Under the pieces are notes generated by a model. The model did not search any database and was not told the origin of the DNA. It worked only from the letters and a program-made list of their open reading frames with translations. Positions 23,194 to 31,321 of a stretch of DNA of 64,000 nucleotides are shown here, one piece after another (positions within the stretch are counted from its first letter, which is position 1; each line of letters begins with the position of its first letter). Where the stretch lies: the NCBI RefSeq assembly GCF_000374805.1, contig NZ_KB895336.1, forward strand, positions 124,001-188,000. Reading direction: 5' to 3'. Source of the stretch: Chitiniphilus shinanonensis DSM 23277 (GTDB lineage: Bacteria > Pseudomonadota > Gammaproteobacteria > Burkholderiales > Chitinibacteraceae). The translations under genes and the position numbers were made by a program.

Positions 23194-23688
23194 TCAGCCG
23201 CCGCGTTGCTTGCGACGGCGCCAGGCCACACCGGCCGCGCCCAGGCCGAACAGCGCCAGCGTGGCGGGTTCCGGCACCGGCGAGACGCTGTAGTTCAGCG
23301 TGCCGCTCCACGGCGCGTAGTTGGTGAATGCCAGGTAGAAGTCGAACAGGCCCGGGCCTTCGTTGTTGAAGGTGAACGAGCCGGCGAAGCTGTTGTCGCC
23401 CACGTTGCTGCTGGTCAGCTGCTCGATGAACGGGCCGGGGCCTGCCACCTTGCGCAGCACGGCCTGCAACGAAGCCAGCGAGGCGCTGCCTTGGTTCGGC
23501 GTCAGTTCGAAGCTGAATTCATACTGCCCGGGGGCGGACAGGCTGAACTGGTTGGCGCTGCTGCCCAGCAGCGTGGATGCCCAGGCACCGTTGCTCTGGA
23601 TGTTCGCGCTGTGTTGGTACACGGCAGCGTTGGCGGAAGCGGCGCCCAGCAGGGCGGCGGCGGCGAATGCAATCGTCGTAGCCTTCAT
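23194..23688 (-). CDS. PEP-CTERM sorting domain protein
   Basis: 164 residues. Signal peptide (about 1-21, ending in ASANA), then an Asn/Ser-rich beta-type secreted domain, then the sorting tail VPEPATLALFGLGAAGVAWRRR: PEP motif, membrane helix and Arg cluster. Such proteins are cut by an exosortase and exported to the surface or extracellular matrix. No exosortase is in the window. ATG at 23688 has AGGA 6-7 nt upstream. It lies downstream of the secretion operon on the same strand. Confidence 0.92.
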   Translation of the reverse strand: MKATTIAFAAAALLGAASANAAVYQHSANIQSNGAWASTLLGSSANQFSLSAPGQYEFSFELTPNQGSASLASLQAVLRKVAGPGPFIEQLTSSNVGDNSFAGSFTFNNEGPGLFDFYLAFTNYAPWSGTLNYSVSPVPEPATLALFGLGAAGVAWRRRKQRGG

Positions 23689-23971
23689 GCGTTTCCTCAT
23701 GGTGATAAGTAAAGGTGCGCACAGAGTACCGGCTTTTCGTTGCAATTTCTTATAAATTTTGTCAGAAATATCATTAAATGCTGATGGTGAAAAATCAGCA
23801 TCGAGAAAATATATCTTTTGAATTCAAAGGATTAGGCGGGATTGGTATGGATTGCGGACCGTCATGTAGGCATTACACGACGAACGGCAGTAAGAAAAAT
23901 GCCTTGGTGCTATGCACTTGTCGTGATGGAATGCACCGATGCCAACGGAATGAACGCACCAGGGGCGATAA
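23689..23971. other. AT-rich intergenic region upstream of PEP-CTERM gene
   Basis: 283 nt, markedly richer in A+T than the surroundings, especially 23745-23830. It should contain the PEP-CTERM promoter. No gene or clear terminator of the secretion operon seen. Confidence 0.4.
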
Positions 23972-24490
23972 CTATCGGGTGCGACTGCCGCCGCCCGGCC
24001 AGTGGGCGAACTTCCACTCCTGGTAGCTGGGCTTGTCGGTGAAGGATGCATATTGGGCGGTGAAGCCCCATTGCTTCAGCGGCTTGTCGTTGGACTTGCT
24101 GTACACACCCATGAAGCCCCCACCGGGGGCGCCGATGTAGGACCAGTCCTCGCCGGTGATCGGATCTTTGTAAGCCTTGCGCAGGAAACGGCGCGCGAAC
24201 GGAACGCGCGGGTCCTGGACCAGATCGTCCAGGGTCTTGGGATACTGGCCGCCGCCGCCCTGGCCGGCGTCCTGTTCGGTATACGCCTTGATGGCGCGGC
24301 GGATTTCATCGCCCACCTGCAGCAACTGCTCTTCGCGCGCGCGGCGGATGCGGGTCTGCCATACGTCGCCCAACTCGGCCAGATAGATGCCCATGACCAG
24401 CACCATCATCAGCACCCAGGCGTAGGCGAAGCCCCGCTGGCCGCGCCGGGCGCGCAAGGCGGCGTCAATACTCGGTGTACGCTTTGCCAT
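23972..24490 (-). CDS. Atypical pseudopilin/prepilin-like protein without Glu5
   Basis: 172 residues. A basic leader ending RGQRG is followed by FAYAWVLMMVLVMGIYLAELGDVW: a prepilin-like cleavage site and helix, but without the Glu at position 5 that major pilins have. Minor tip pseudopilins such as GspK also lack Glu5, so a tip role is possible. The rest is soluble (YPKTLDDLVQDPRVPF, DPITGEDWSYIGAP). It overlaps the previous gene by 26 nt; last gene of the secretion operon. Confidence 0.7.
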   Translation of the reverse strand: MAKRTPSIDAALRARRGQRGFAYAWVLMMVLVMGIYLAELGDVWQTRIRRAREEQLLQVGDEIRRAIKAYTEQDAGQGGGGQYPKTLDDLVQDPRVPFARRFLRKAYKDPITGEDWSYIGAPGGGFMGVYSKSNDKPLKQWGFTAQYASFTDKPSYQEWKFAHWPGGGSRTR

Positions 24491-24839
24491 CGGTGCCGTT
24501 GCCGGGAGAACTGCTCTTCACGTCGTAGACCCCGGTACCGCCCTCGGGGTTGACCACGGTCCAGCCGTCGCGCTTGCCGCTGACCGGGTCGACCGGCACC
24601 TCGCGCAGGTACTTGCGCTCGACCATTTCGTCCAGCGTGGCCGGGTAGCGGCCGGTGTCGGCGTAGAACTTGTCGATGGCGTCGCGCATCGCTACCAGGT
24701 TGTGCTTGAGCACGGTCTCGGAAGCCTTGTCGGTCTGCTGGAAGTAGCGCGGTACCACCAGGGTCAGCAGGCTGGCCATGATGGCGAGCACCACCAGCAG
24801 TTCGATCAGGGTGAAGCCCCGGCGGGCGAGGTGTTTCAT
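24465..24839 (-). CDS. Type II secretion/pilus pseudopilin (GspG-like)
   Basis: 124 residues. Leader MKHLARRG, then FTLIELLVVLAIMASLLTLVVP with Glu5, then a short periplasmic domain with FYADTGRYPATLDEMVERKYLREVPVDP as in GspG-type pseudopilins. Cleaved and methylated by a prepilin peptidase not in the window. Second of three consecutive pseudopilin genes after the secretin. Confidence 0.85.
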   Translation of the reverse strand: MKHLARRGFTLIELLVVLAIMASLLTLVVPRYFQQTDKASETVLKHNLVAMRDAIDKFYADTGRYPATLDEMVERKYLREVPVDPVSGKRDGWTVVNPEGGTGVYDVKSSSPGNGTDGKAYTEY

Positions 24840-24843
24840 CGGA

Positions 24844-25317
24844 TTACCAATCCCGGTAAGGAACGCCGTTCAGCCCCACGCCATTGGACAGGGTATAGAC
24901 GTCGTAGACGTCGCGCCCTTCGGCGGGAGAATCCGGCGGGCTGGCGTAGCTGCGCAGACCCCAGGTCTGCTCGTTGTTCTTGCTGGGGCAGTCGCAGAAC
25001 GGATCGCGCGGCATGCGACGCAGGAAGTAGATGTTACGCCCGGTGGGGTCCTTGATATCCTTCACCCCTTCGGTGAGCGAGGCCAGCGTCGGCGGAAAGC
25101 CGGTCTCGTCGAGCGATTTCTGGATCCGACCTTCGTCCGCCGCCTGCTTGTAGGCGTCGATGGCGCTGCGGATCTGCCACAGCGCCCGCCGTAGTTCATC
25201 CTCGCGGGTGCGCGTGGCCGCCACCTGCGACAGCGGCAGCGCCACCGAGGCGAGCACGGCCAGGATGGTCAGCGTGACCATCAGCTCGATCAGGGTAAAG
25301 CCGCGCCACCGTTTCAT
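24844..25317 (-). CDS. Pseudopilin with long loop
   Basis: 157 residues. Leader MKRWRG, then FTLIELMVTLTILAVLASVALP with Glu5. The soluble part has two Cys close together (DPFCDCPS) and a Gly/Ser loop, and ends in DVYTLSNGVGLNGVPYRDW. Shares the YxxxP/LRRMPRDPF pattern of GspG-like domains (RNIYFLRRMPRDPF). Probably a minor pseudopilin of the system. Lies 9 nt after the secretin gene. Confidence 0.85.
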   Translation of the reverse strand: MKRWRGFTLIELMVTLTILAVLASVALPLSQVAATRTREDELRRALWQIRSAIDAYKQAADEGRIQKSLDETGFPPTLASLTEGVKDIKDPTGRNIYFLRRMPRDPFCDCPSKNNEQTWGLRSYASPPDSPAEGRDVYDVYTLSNGVGLNGVPYRDW

Positions 25318-25326
25318 CGCTACGCC

Positions 25327-27261
25327 TTAGCGCCGCCCCATGCCCGCGCCGCGCGGCTGGGTGACCGGTTGTTCCTGCGGCACCGGCTGCGGCACCGGCT
25401 GGGCCTGAGGTTGCGGCTGGGGCTGCGGCGCGGGCGCCGGGGCCGGCATCGGCAGCGGTTGTCCGGCAGCGCCACCGCCGGTGACGTTGACGGTCGAGGC
25501 ATTGCGCAGGCGCAGCGGATCGGTGGAGATCGATGCTTCGGTGCCGCTCTCGAACTGTGTCACGTACTGGCTGGGCACCGGCAGGTTGCGCACGATGCGC
25601 GGGGTGATCATCAGCACTAACTCGGTCCGGCTGTTGTCGTCCTTACGGCTACCAAAAATGCGATCTAGGATTGGCAACTCGCCTAAACCCGGGATTGAGT
25701 TTTTGGTAATCTGATTGGTTCGTTGCAGTAAGCCTGCCAGTACCTGTGTTTCGCCGTCGCGAGCTGACATGTTGGTTTCGGCACGGCGGGTTCCGATTCG
25801 GTAGGCAATCAACCCGGTCGTGGTGCGGATTTCGCTGACGATGTTCGAGACTTCCAACTGAACTTTGACTCCGATGTCTCCATCGTTGGTCAGTTGTGGC
25901 TCGACATTGAGTGTGAGACCAACGTCTTGATAATTCACCGTTTCACTCGTGACACCATTAGAGGTAGTTGTTGTCACGACCGGTACCCTGTCTCCAATCA
26001 CAACCTTCGCTTTGTCGCGATTCTTCACTCGAATCTTGGGATTAGCCAGAATTGTGCTGTCACCACGGGTGCGATTTAAATTGGCAGTCAACGAAATGTT
26101 CCCCAGCTTGACCAATACGTTGCCGCTGTTGAGATTCGCTAACTCATCAATGGTGAGGTCAGCGGGGGCCTTCCCATCTCTACTGGTGACAAAGGTGCCA
26201 CTAATACTATCCGGATAGCGGATGCCTAAATCGAGTAGATCGCTATTGCCGACTTCCAGTACTTCCACATCGAAGATCACTTCGGATTGCGGCAGATCCT
26301 GCGCCGAGATCAGGCGCTCGGCCACGGAGATCGCCTCGGGCGTGTCGCGCATGATGATCATGTTCAGGCGTTCGTCGATGTAGACGTCGCGCGTCTTCAC
26401 CATCTGCTTGAGCATCGCCAGCACCTGCTTGGGGTCAGCGTTGTTCAGGTAGAAGGTGCGCATCACCAGATCCTTGTAGTCGCGATCCTTATCGGGCCGC
26501 TTCGGGTAGATCATGATGGTGTTGTCGTTGAGGATCTTCTTGTCGAGCTGGTTGGTGGCCAGCAGCAGGTTGATCACGTCCTCCACCGTGGTGTCGCGCG
26601 CGAAGATGGTGGTGCGCAGGTTGGGCGGCACGTCGCGGTCGAAGATGAAGTTCACCTTGCCGATGCGGGCGATGATGTCGAACACGCTCATCAGCGGCTG
26701 GTCGCGGAACTGCAGCGAGATCGGGCTCTTCAGCGCCTGCGCCAGTGCGGGCTTGAGGTTGGCCTCGCGGGCGTTGCGCGATTCGATGTCTTCCTTGATG
26801 CGCTGCGCCTGCACGTTGCGCGGATCGTCGACCAGGATCTGCTTGACCACCTGCAGCGTCTCGTCGGGCCGGATGTCCTTGTTTTCCTTGGCGAAGCGCA
26901 GCATCGAGTCGCGCTTGACCGCGCCATCCAGCTGGGCCAGCGCCTCGCGGGCACGGTAGTTGTTCGGCTCCCACGACAGCATCTGCTGGTAGCGCGCCAC
27001 GGCGGTGGTGTAGTCACCACGTAGCGTGGAGGCTTCCGCTTCGGTTTGCAGCTGTTGCATTAGCTTGAGTAGCCCTTTCTCATATGCCGCACGCAGCTTG
27101 ACATCCTCGGGATAGAGGGCAAGTTGCTCCTTCAGATAGCTCAAGCCCTGCTGCAGGTCGCCCTGCTGCATCAGATCCTGGCCTTGTTGGCGGGCCTGAT
27201 CCGCGGCGCAGCCGGCCAACAACCCGGCGATGACGAGGGATACGATCAACGCGCGCTTCAC
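25327..27261 (-). CDS. Outer-membrane secretin lipoprotein (GspD/PilQ/MshL type)
   Basis: 644 residues. Lipoprotein signal with Cys18 (LLAGC). TPR-like helical N-terminus (about 20-190), secretin N domains (SLQFRDQPLMSVFDIIARIGKVNFIFD onwards), then the secretin barrel (VEVLEVGNSDLLDLGIRYP, DRVPVVTTTTSNG, GETQVLAGLLQRTNQ, SIPGLGELPILDRIFGS, LVLMITPRIV). Pro/Gln-rich tail. The GTG at 27261 overlaps the previous stop and has AGGAAC 4-6 nt upstream. The part at about 25615-26260 is lower in GC and uses different codons from the rest. Confidence 0.9.
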   Translation of the reverse strand: MKRALIVSLVIAGLLAGCAADQARQQGQDLMQQGDLQQGLSYLKEQLALYPEDVKLRAAYEKGLLKLMQQLQTEAEASTLRGDYTTAVARYQQMLSWEPNNYRAREALAQLDGAVKRDSMLRFAKENKDIRPDETLQVVKQILVDDPRNVQAQRIKEDIESRNAREANLKPALAQALKSPISLQFRDQPLMSVFDIIARIGKVNFIFDRDVPPNLRTTIFARDTTVEDVINLLLATNQLDKKILNDNTIMIYPKRPDKDRDYKDLVMRTFYLNNADPKQVLAMLKQMVKTRDVYIDERLNMIIMRDTPEAISVAERLISAQDLPQSEVIFDVEVLEVGNSDLLDLGIRYPDSISGTFVTSRDGKAPADLTIDELANLNSGNVLVKLGNISLTANLNRTRGDSTILANPKIRVKNRDKAKVVIGDRVPVVTTTTSNGVTSETVNYQDVGLTLNVEPQLTNDGDIGVKVQLEVSNIVSEIRTTTGLIAYRIGTRRAETNMSARDGETQVLAGLLQRTNQITKNSIPGLGELPILDRIFGSRKDDNSRTELVLMITPRIVRNLPVPSQYVTQFESGTEASISTDPLRLRNASTVNVTGGGAAGQPLPMPAPAPAPQPQPQPQAQPVPQPVPQEQPVTQPRGAGMGRR

Positions 27262-27788
27262 GGCGTTCCTCCTACCGGCAGCGACTGCTGCTGGTTCAAT
27301 GGCAGATAGGTAAAGAGAATGGCGTCGCGGGAAATATCGTCCACGCGATAGACGCCGAGCAGGGTTTCGCCCTGCTGGATGCGGCCGAGCGAATCGCAAC
27401 GCCGGCACAGCACGAATTGTTGGCCACTGGCCTCGACCACGATCTGGTCGTTGCCGCGCTCGTGCCAACTGCCGATCACCGAGAACGGCAGCGGCGGTGC
27501 CACCGGCACCGGGGTCGGTGTCGGCGGCCCCGGTGTGGGCGGCGGCGGGGGCGGCGGTGCCCAGGTCTGGGCGGGAAAAAGGTTGGCCGACTTGGCCTGG
27601 CTGGCATTGGCGGCGGCGGGCTCGCTGGCGGCCGAGGCGTCGGACGCGGTCGGCGCCTTGGCCGGCGTGCGGGCTGCCGGACGCGCCGGCGCCTCGGCGG
27701 GCGCTTCCTGCCGTTCCTGGTACCAGGTGTAGCCGACCAGACCGACAGCCACGGCCAGCACCAGCATGACGGGGCGGGACAACATCAT
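27258..27788 (-). CDS. PilP/GspC-like inner-membrane linker protein
   Basis: 176 residues. One N-terminal membrane helix (about 5-23), a long Ala/Pro-rich spacer including PPPPPPPTPGPPTPTPVPV, then a small beta domain (PLPFSVIGSWHERGNDQIVVEASGQQFVLCRRCDSLG). Such proteins link the inner-membrane platform to the secretin. Order and size fit PilP; sequence support is modest. Coupled to its neighbours by 4-nt overlaps. Confidence 0.65.
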   Translation of the reverse strand: MMLSRPVMLVLAVAVGLVGYTWYQERQEAPAEAPARPAARTPAKAPTASDASAASEPAAANASQAKSANLFPAQTWAPPPPPPPTPGPPTPTPVPVAPPLPFSVIGSWHERGNDQIVVEASGQQFVLCRRCDSLGRIQQGETLLGVYRVDDISRDAILFTYLPLNQQQSLPVGGTP

Positions 27789-28312
27789 TGCACCTCCGTC
27801 AGGTAGCTCAGTTGCAGCTGGATCGACAGCAGTTCATCGCCGATCTGCAGGCGCGACAGCGACATCGCCTCGACGCGCACGCCGGGCATCTTCTCCAGGT
27901 CGGCGATGAAGCCGCGCAGGTCGGCGTAGCGGCCGTTGGCCGGGAACTGCACGCCGTAGCGCACCAGATGGCCTTCGGCCTCGGTCACCACGCGGTATTC
28001 CGATTGCAGCACCGACACCCGGTTCTTGCCGGCCAGTTGCGCCGACTGCCGCAGGAATTCGGTGAAGCTGTCCGGTGCATTGAGCGATTGGTCCTCGACG
28101 GCGGAGGCGGTGGCCGCCACCGGTTGCTGGCGCAGCGCGCGCAGGTTGCGTTCCAGGGTCTGTTCGCGGTCGGCGAGGTCGCGCTCGAAGGGCACCACGT
28201 CCTGGCGATAGATCATCAGCGCGCCCAGCAGCAACGCGATGCCGACCACGCCCAGCAGGCCGGCGTAGCGCGACCATTGCCGCGCGTGCCATTTCAGTTG
28301 GTTGGCGTTCAC
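27785..28312 (-). CDS. PilO/GspM-like inner-membrane protein
   Basis: 175 residues. Membrane helix at about 18-36 (AGLLGVVGIALLLGALMIY), coiled-coil stretch (ERDLADREQTLERNLRALRQQ), then a ferredoxin-like domain (YGVQFPANGRYADLRGFIADLEKMPGVRVEAMSLSRLQ) typical of PilO. Acts in the alignment complex with the PilN-like and PilP-like proteins beside it. Confidence 0.7.
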   Translation of the reverse strand: MNANQLKWHARQWSRYAGLLGVVGIALLLGALMIYRQDVVPFERDLADREQTLERNLRALRQQPVAATASAVEDQSLNAPDSFTEFLRQSAQLAGKNRVSVLQSEYRVVTEAEGHLVRYGVQFPANGRYADLRGFIADLEKMPGVRVEAMSLSRLQIGDELLSIQLQLSYLTEVQ

Positions 28313-28836
28313 GGTTTGGCCTCCCGCCAGTGGATCTCAATCGCCGCCTGGACCGGGCGATACTGATCCGCCAGCTTGACGCCCTGCCGCGCCAGCGTGA
28401 CCTTCTCGATGGCGGGCCGCGCCGACAGCGCATCGACCAGCGACAGCGCGGCGTCGAGGGTGCGGCCTTCCAGTTCCATCTTGATATTGCGGTCGGTGAC
28501 ACTGACATCGATGCGGGTGTAGGCGATGTCGGGGTCCCAGGTCTGTTCCAGCACTGACAGCGCCGGCAGCATGCGCGCCTGCTGCGCGCGCAGGATGGCC
28601 GCCACCTTCTCGTTGGCGGGCTCCTTCTTCTGTTCGGCGGCCTGGGCTTCTTCCAGCTTGCGTTTGCGCAGCGTGTACTGGTCCTCGCGGGTGGACAACT
28701 CGTCGGCACGCAGCTTGGCGGCGTCCTGTTCGGTCATCACCCACACCAGGGCGAGCACGCCCAGCAGCGTGAGCGCCAGGCCCAGCCACGGCGTGCTGCG
28801 CGGCTTCTTCTGAAAATCGAGTTGCAGGGCCTTCAT
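28309..28836 (-). CDS. PilN-like inner-membrane protein
   Basis: 175 residues. Short cytoplasmic N-terminus (MKALQLDFQKKPRS), one membrane helix (about 17-34), coiled-coil (STREDQYTLRKRKLEEAQAAEQKK), then a periplasmic alpha/beta domain (IDVSVTDRNIKMELEGRTLDAALSLVDALSARPAIEKV). This is PilN topology. GGAGG lies 6-8 nt before ATG at 28836; start and stop overlap neighbours (ATGA). Confidence 0.7.
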   Translation of the reverse strand: MKALQLDFQKKPRSTPWLGLALTLLGVLALVWVMTEQDAAKLRADELSTREDQYTLRKRKLEEAQAAEQKKEPANEKVAAILRAQQARMLPALSVLEQTWDPDIAYTRIDVSVTDRNIKMELEGRTLDAALSLVDALSARPAIEKVTLARQGVKLADQYRPVQAAIEIHWREAKP

Positions 28837-29645
28837 CGCCGCACCTCCGTGTCCGCCCACTCGCTGCGGTGGGCGAAGCGGTTGTGCACGCCGCCCAGCC
28901 ATTGCACGTCGAAGTCGGCGACCTCGCCCGACAGCATGGAGACCTCGGACGAGGCGATGTAGAGCTGCTCCGGCAGTTCCTGCCCGGCCAGCATCGCGGC
29001 GTCGCGCACCAGCGCGCCCAGCGCGTACTGGTCGGCTTCGTCGCGCATCGGATTGGGCAGGGTGACGATGCCGCCCCAGCCGCCGGCGCTGCGGAACAAA
29101 CAGGTGGCGTGCTCGGCTTCCAGCATCAGGAAGCCGAACTCCTTGCCCTTGAGCTTGCCGTGGTGGCGGTTGATCGCGCTGGTGAGCAGCGGCATCAGGC
29201 CGGACAGGCGCAGTTTCTGCGAACGGGCCAGCTCGGCCAGCGTCTGGTAGAAGCCCTGATCGACGGCGGCGGCCAGGCGCGGCTTGCCGTAGGCGGCGGG
29301 GGCCACGCTGATGCGCCAGCTTTCCGCGGAGGTGGCGAACTGCCGGGCGAATATCAGCCCGGCGTACTGCTGCCAGTCGCTGTCCTTGTACAGACCGTCC
29401 TGCCACGGCACCACGGCATAGCGCACCCAGGCGCTGCCGAGCACCACTTGCAGGCTGTCGAGCTTGAGCGGGCCGCGCGGCGCGTCGGCCAGCAATTGTT
29501 GCAGGCGCATCACGGCGGTATCGGCGTTGTTGTCGATGGCGCCGCGCTGGCGGCGCAGGGCACCGCCGCCCGGCCGCCCCTGGCTGGCGAGCAGCACGTC
29601 GTGCCGCATCAGCCAGGCGCTGTGCTCAATCCACAAAGGTGACAC
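28833..29645 (-). CDS. PilM/GspL-like cytoplasmic platform protein
   Basis: 270 residues, no clear membrane helix. Position between the ATPase and the PilN-like gene is that of PilM/GspL(cyto). Features fit loosely an actin-like fold (LDSLQVVLGSAWVRYAVVPW, LSGLMPLLTSAINRHHGK, FLMLEAEHATCLFRSAGGW). The GTG at 29645 overlaps the end of the ATPase gene by 20 nt and has AGGA 8 nt upstream. Assignment rests mainly on gene order. Confidence 0.6.
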   Translation of the reverse strand: MSPLWIEHSAWLMRHDVLLASQGRPGGGALRRQRGAIDNNADTAVMRLQQLLADAPRGPLKLDSLQVVLGSAWVRYAVVPWQDGLYKDSDWQQYAGLIFARQFATSAESWRISVAPAAYGKPRLAAAVDQGFYQTLAELARSQKLRLSGLMPLLTSAINRHHGKLKGKEFGFLMLEAEHATCLFRSAGGWGGIVTLPNPMRDEADQYALGALVRDAAMLAGQELPEQLYIASSEVSMLSGEVADFDVQWLGGVHNRFAHRSEWADTEVRR

Positions 29646-31284
29646 GGTTCACTTCCTGCAAGGTGGTTTCGCCGCGCGATACGGCGTTGAGCGCGACGCG
29701 GCGCATGGAGATGAAGCCGTGCCGCGCCGCCAGTTGTTTGATTTCCACCGCGGGCGCGCGGCCAGCGATGGCCTGCTTCAGTTCGTCGTTCAGGCGCAGC
29801 ACTTCGGCGATGGCGCGGCGGCCGAGGTAGCCGGTATCGCGGCAGGCCTGGCAGCCGCGGCCCTTGCGGAATTTCCAGGTGGCGACCTGTTCGCGCGTCA
29901 CCCCGGACACGCGCAGCGTTTCGTCGTCGGGCAGGTCGTCGGTGATGCAGTGCGGGCAGATCTTGCGGATCAGCCGCTGCGCGACCACGCCGATCAGCGC
30001 ATCGACGAAGCTGTTGGGCTCCACGCCCATGTGCATGAAGCGGTCGAGCACCGAGAACACGTTGTTGGCGTGCACCGAGGTCAGCACCAAGTGGCCGGTC
30101 AGCGCGGCCTGGACCGCGATGTTGGCGGTTTCGCCGTCGCGGATTTCACCGACCAGGATCTTGTCCGGGTCGTGGCGCAGGATGGAGCGCAGACCGCGCG
30201 CGAAGGTGAGGCCCTTCTTGTCGTTGACCGGGATCTGCAACACCCCGCCCAGCTGGTATTCCACCGGGTCCTCGATGGTGATGATCTTTTCCTCGCCGGT
30301 GTTGATCTCGGAAAGGGTGGCGTACAGCGTGGTCGATTTGCCCGAGCCGGTGGGGCCGGTGACCAGCAGCAGGCCATACGGCTCGTGCGCCAGATTGCGG
30401 ATCGCGGCCATGGTGGCGTCGTCGTGGCCGAGCACGTCCAGCCGCAACTGCTTGAACGAATCGCCGCCGCCTTGCTTGTCCAGCACCCGCAGCACCGCGT
30501 CCTCGCCCCAGATCGACGGCATGATCGACACGCGGAAGTCGATGTCGCGCTGGTTCATCAGCACCTTGAAGCGACCATCCTGCGGCACGCGGTGCTCGGA
30601 GATGTCGAGCTCGGCCAGCACTTTGATCCGCGACAGCACCTGCTCGGCGGTCTCGACGCCGTTGGCGCCACCGATGTGCAGCAGCACGCCGTCGATGCGG
30701 TATTTGATCGCCAGACCGCTGGCGGTGCTTTCCATGTGGATGTCCGACGCCTTGGAGCGCAGCGCGTCGTACAGCGTGGAGTTCACCAGCTTGACGATGG
30801 GGTTGGTGTCCTGGGCGATGGTCGCCAGCGAGATCTCGGTGACGTGCTCGTCGGTGCCGCTACCGCCTTCGCCCATGGCGATCTGGTCCATCGCGCGGTG
30901 CGAGGTCTCGAAGCCTTCGAGGTAGGTGCGCACGTCGTCGAAATGCGCGAACACCGAGCGGAACGGCGTGGTCAGGCGTTGCTGTACCCAGTTGCGGGTC
31001 ACCGGATCGAACGGGTCAGCCAGCACCAGCAGCAGGGTGCCGTCGGTATCCTCGACCACCAGGCACTGGCGGCCGACCGATTCGGCGTAGGGCACCAGGT
31101 CGTAGCGCGGGAACAGCGCGGACAGGTCGTCCAGCGTCAGCGCGGGCATGCCGAGGAATTCCCCGACTTCGTCGCGGTAGCCGGCGTCGTCCAGCCCGAG
31201 CGCCTGTTGGACCAGGAACGGCATGCCGGCTTCGCCCGGCGTCTGGCGCAGGTGGTGGATCAGATCCAGCGTCAATTCGCTCAT
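29626..31284 (-). CDS. GspE/PilB-family secretion ATPase
   Basis: 552 residues. N-terminal MshEN-like domain, then the ATPase core: Walker A VTGPTGSGKSTT, Asp box IITIEDPVEYQL, Walker B-like PDKILVGEIRD, His box VLTSVHANN. A zinc-binding CxxC pair (CPHC and CQAC) lies near the C-terminus. It drives pseudopilus assembly. The start has GGAG about 9 nt upstream. Named by family; whether the machine is a type II secretion system or a pilus is undecided. Confidence 0.93.
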   Translation of the reverse strand: MSELTLDLIHHLRQTPGEAGMPFLVQQALGLDDAGYRDEVGEFLGMPALTLDDLSALFPRYDLVPYAESVGRQCLVVEDTDGTLLLVLADPFDPVTRNWVQQRLTTPFRSVFAHFDDVRTYLEGFETSHRAMDQIAMGEGGSGTDEHVTEISLATIAQDTNPIVKLVNSTLYDALRSKASDIHMESTASGLAIKYRIDGVLLHIGGANGVETAEQVLSRIKVLAELDISEHRVPQDGRFKVLMNQRDIDFRVSIMPSIWGEDAVLRVLDKQGGGDSFKQLRLDVLGHDDATMAAIRNLAHEPYGLLLVTGPTGSGKSTTLYATLSEINTGEEKIITIEDPVEYQLGGVLQIPVNDKKGLTFARGLRSILRHDPDKILVGEIRDGETANIAVQAALTGHLVLTSVHANNVFSVLDRFMHMGVEPNSFVDALIGVVAQRLIRKICPHCITDDLPDDETLRVSGVTREQVATWKFRKGRGCQACRDTGYLGRRAIAEVLRLNDELKQAIAGRAPAVEIKQLAARHGFISMRRVALNAVSRGETTLQEVNRVTFVD

Positions 31285-31321
31285 GGCGCGTCTCTCCAGT
31301 GCGTCGGGGCGGGGCGCTGCA

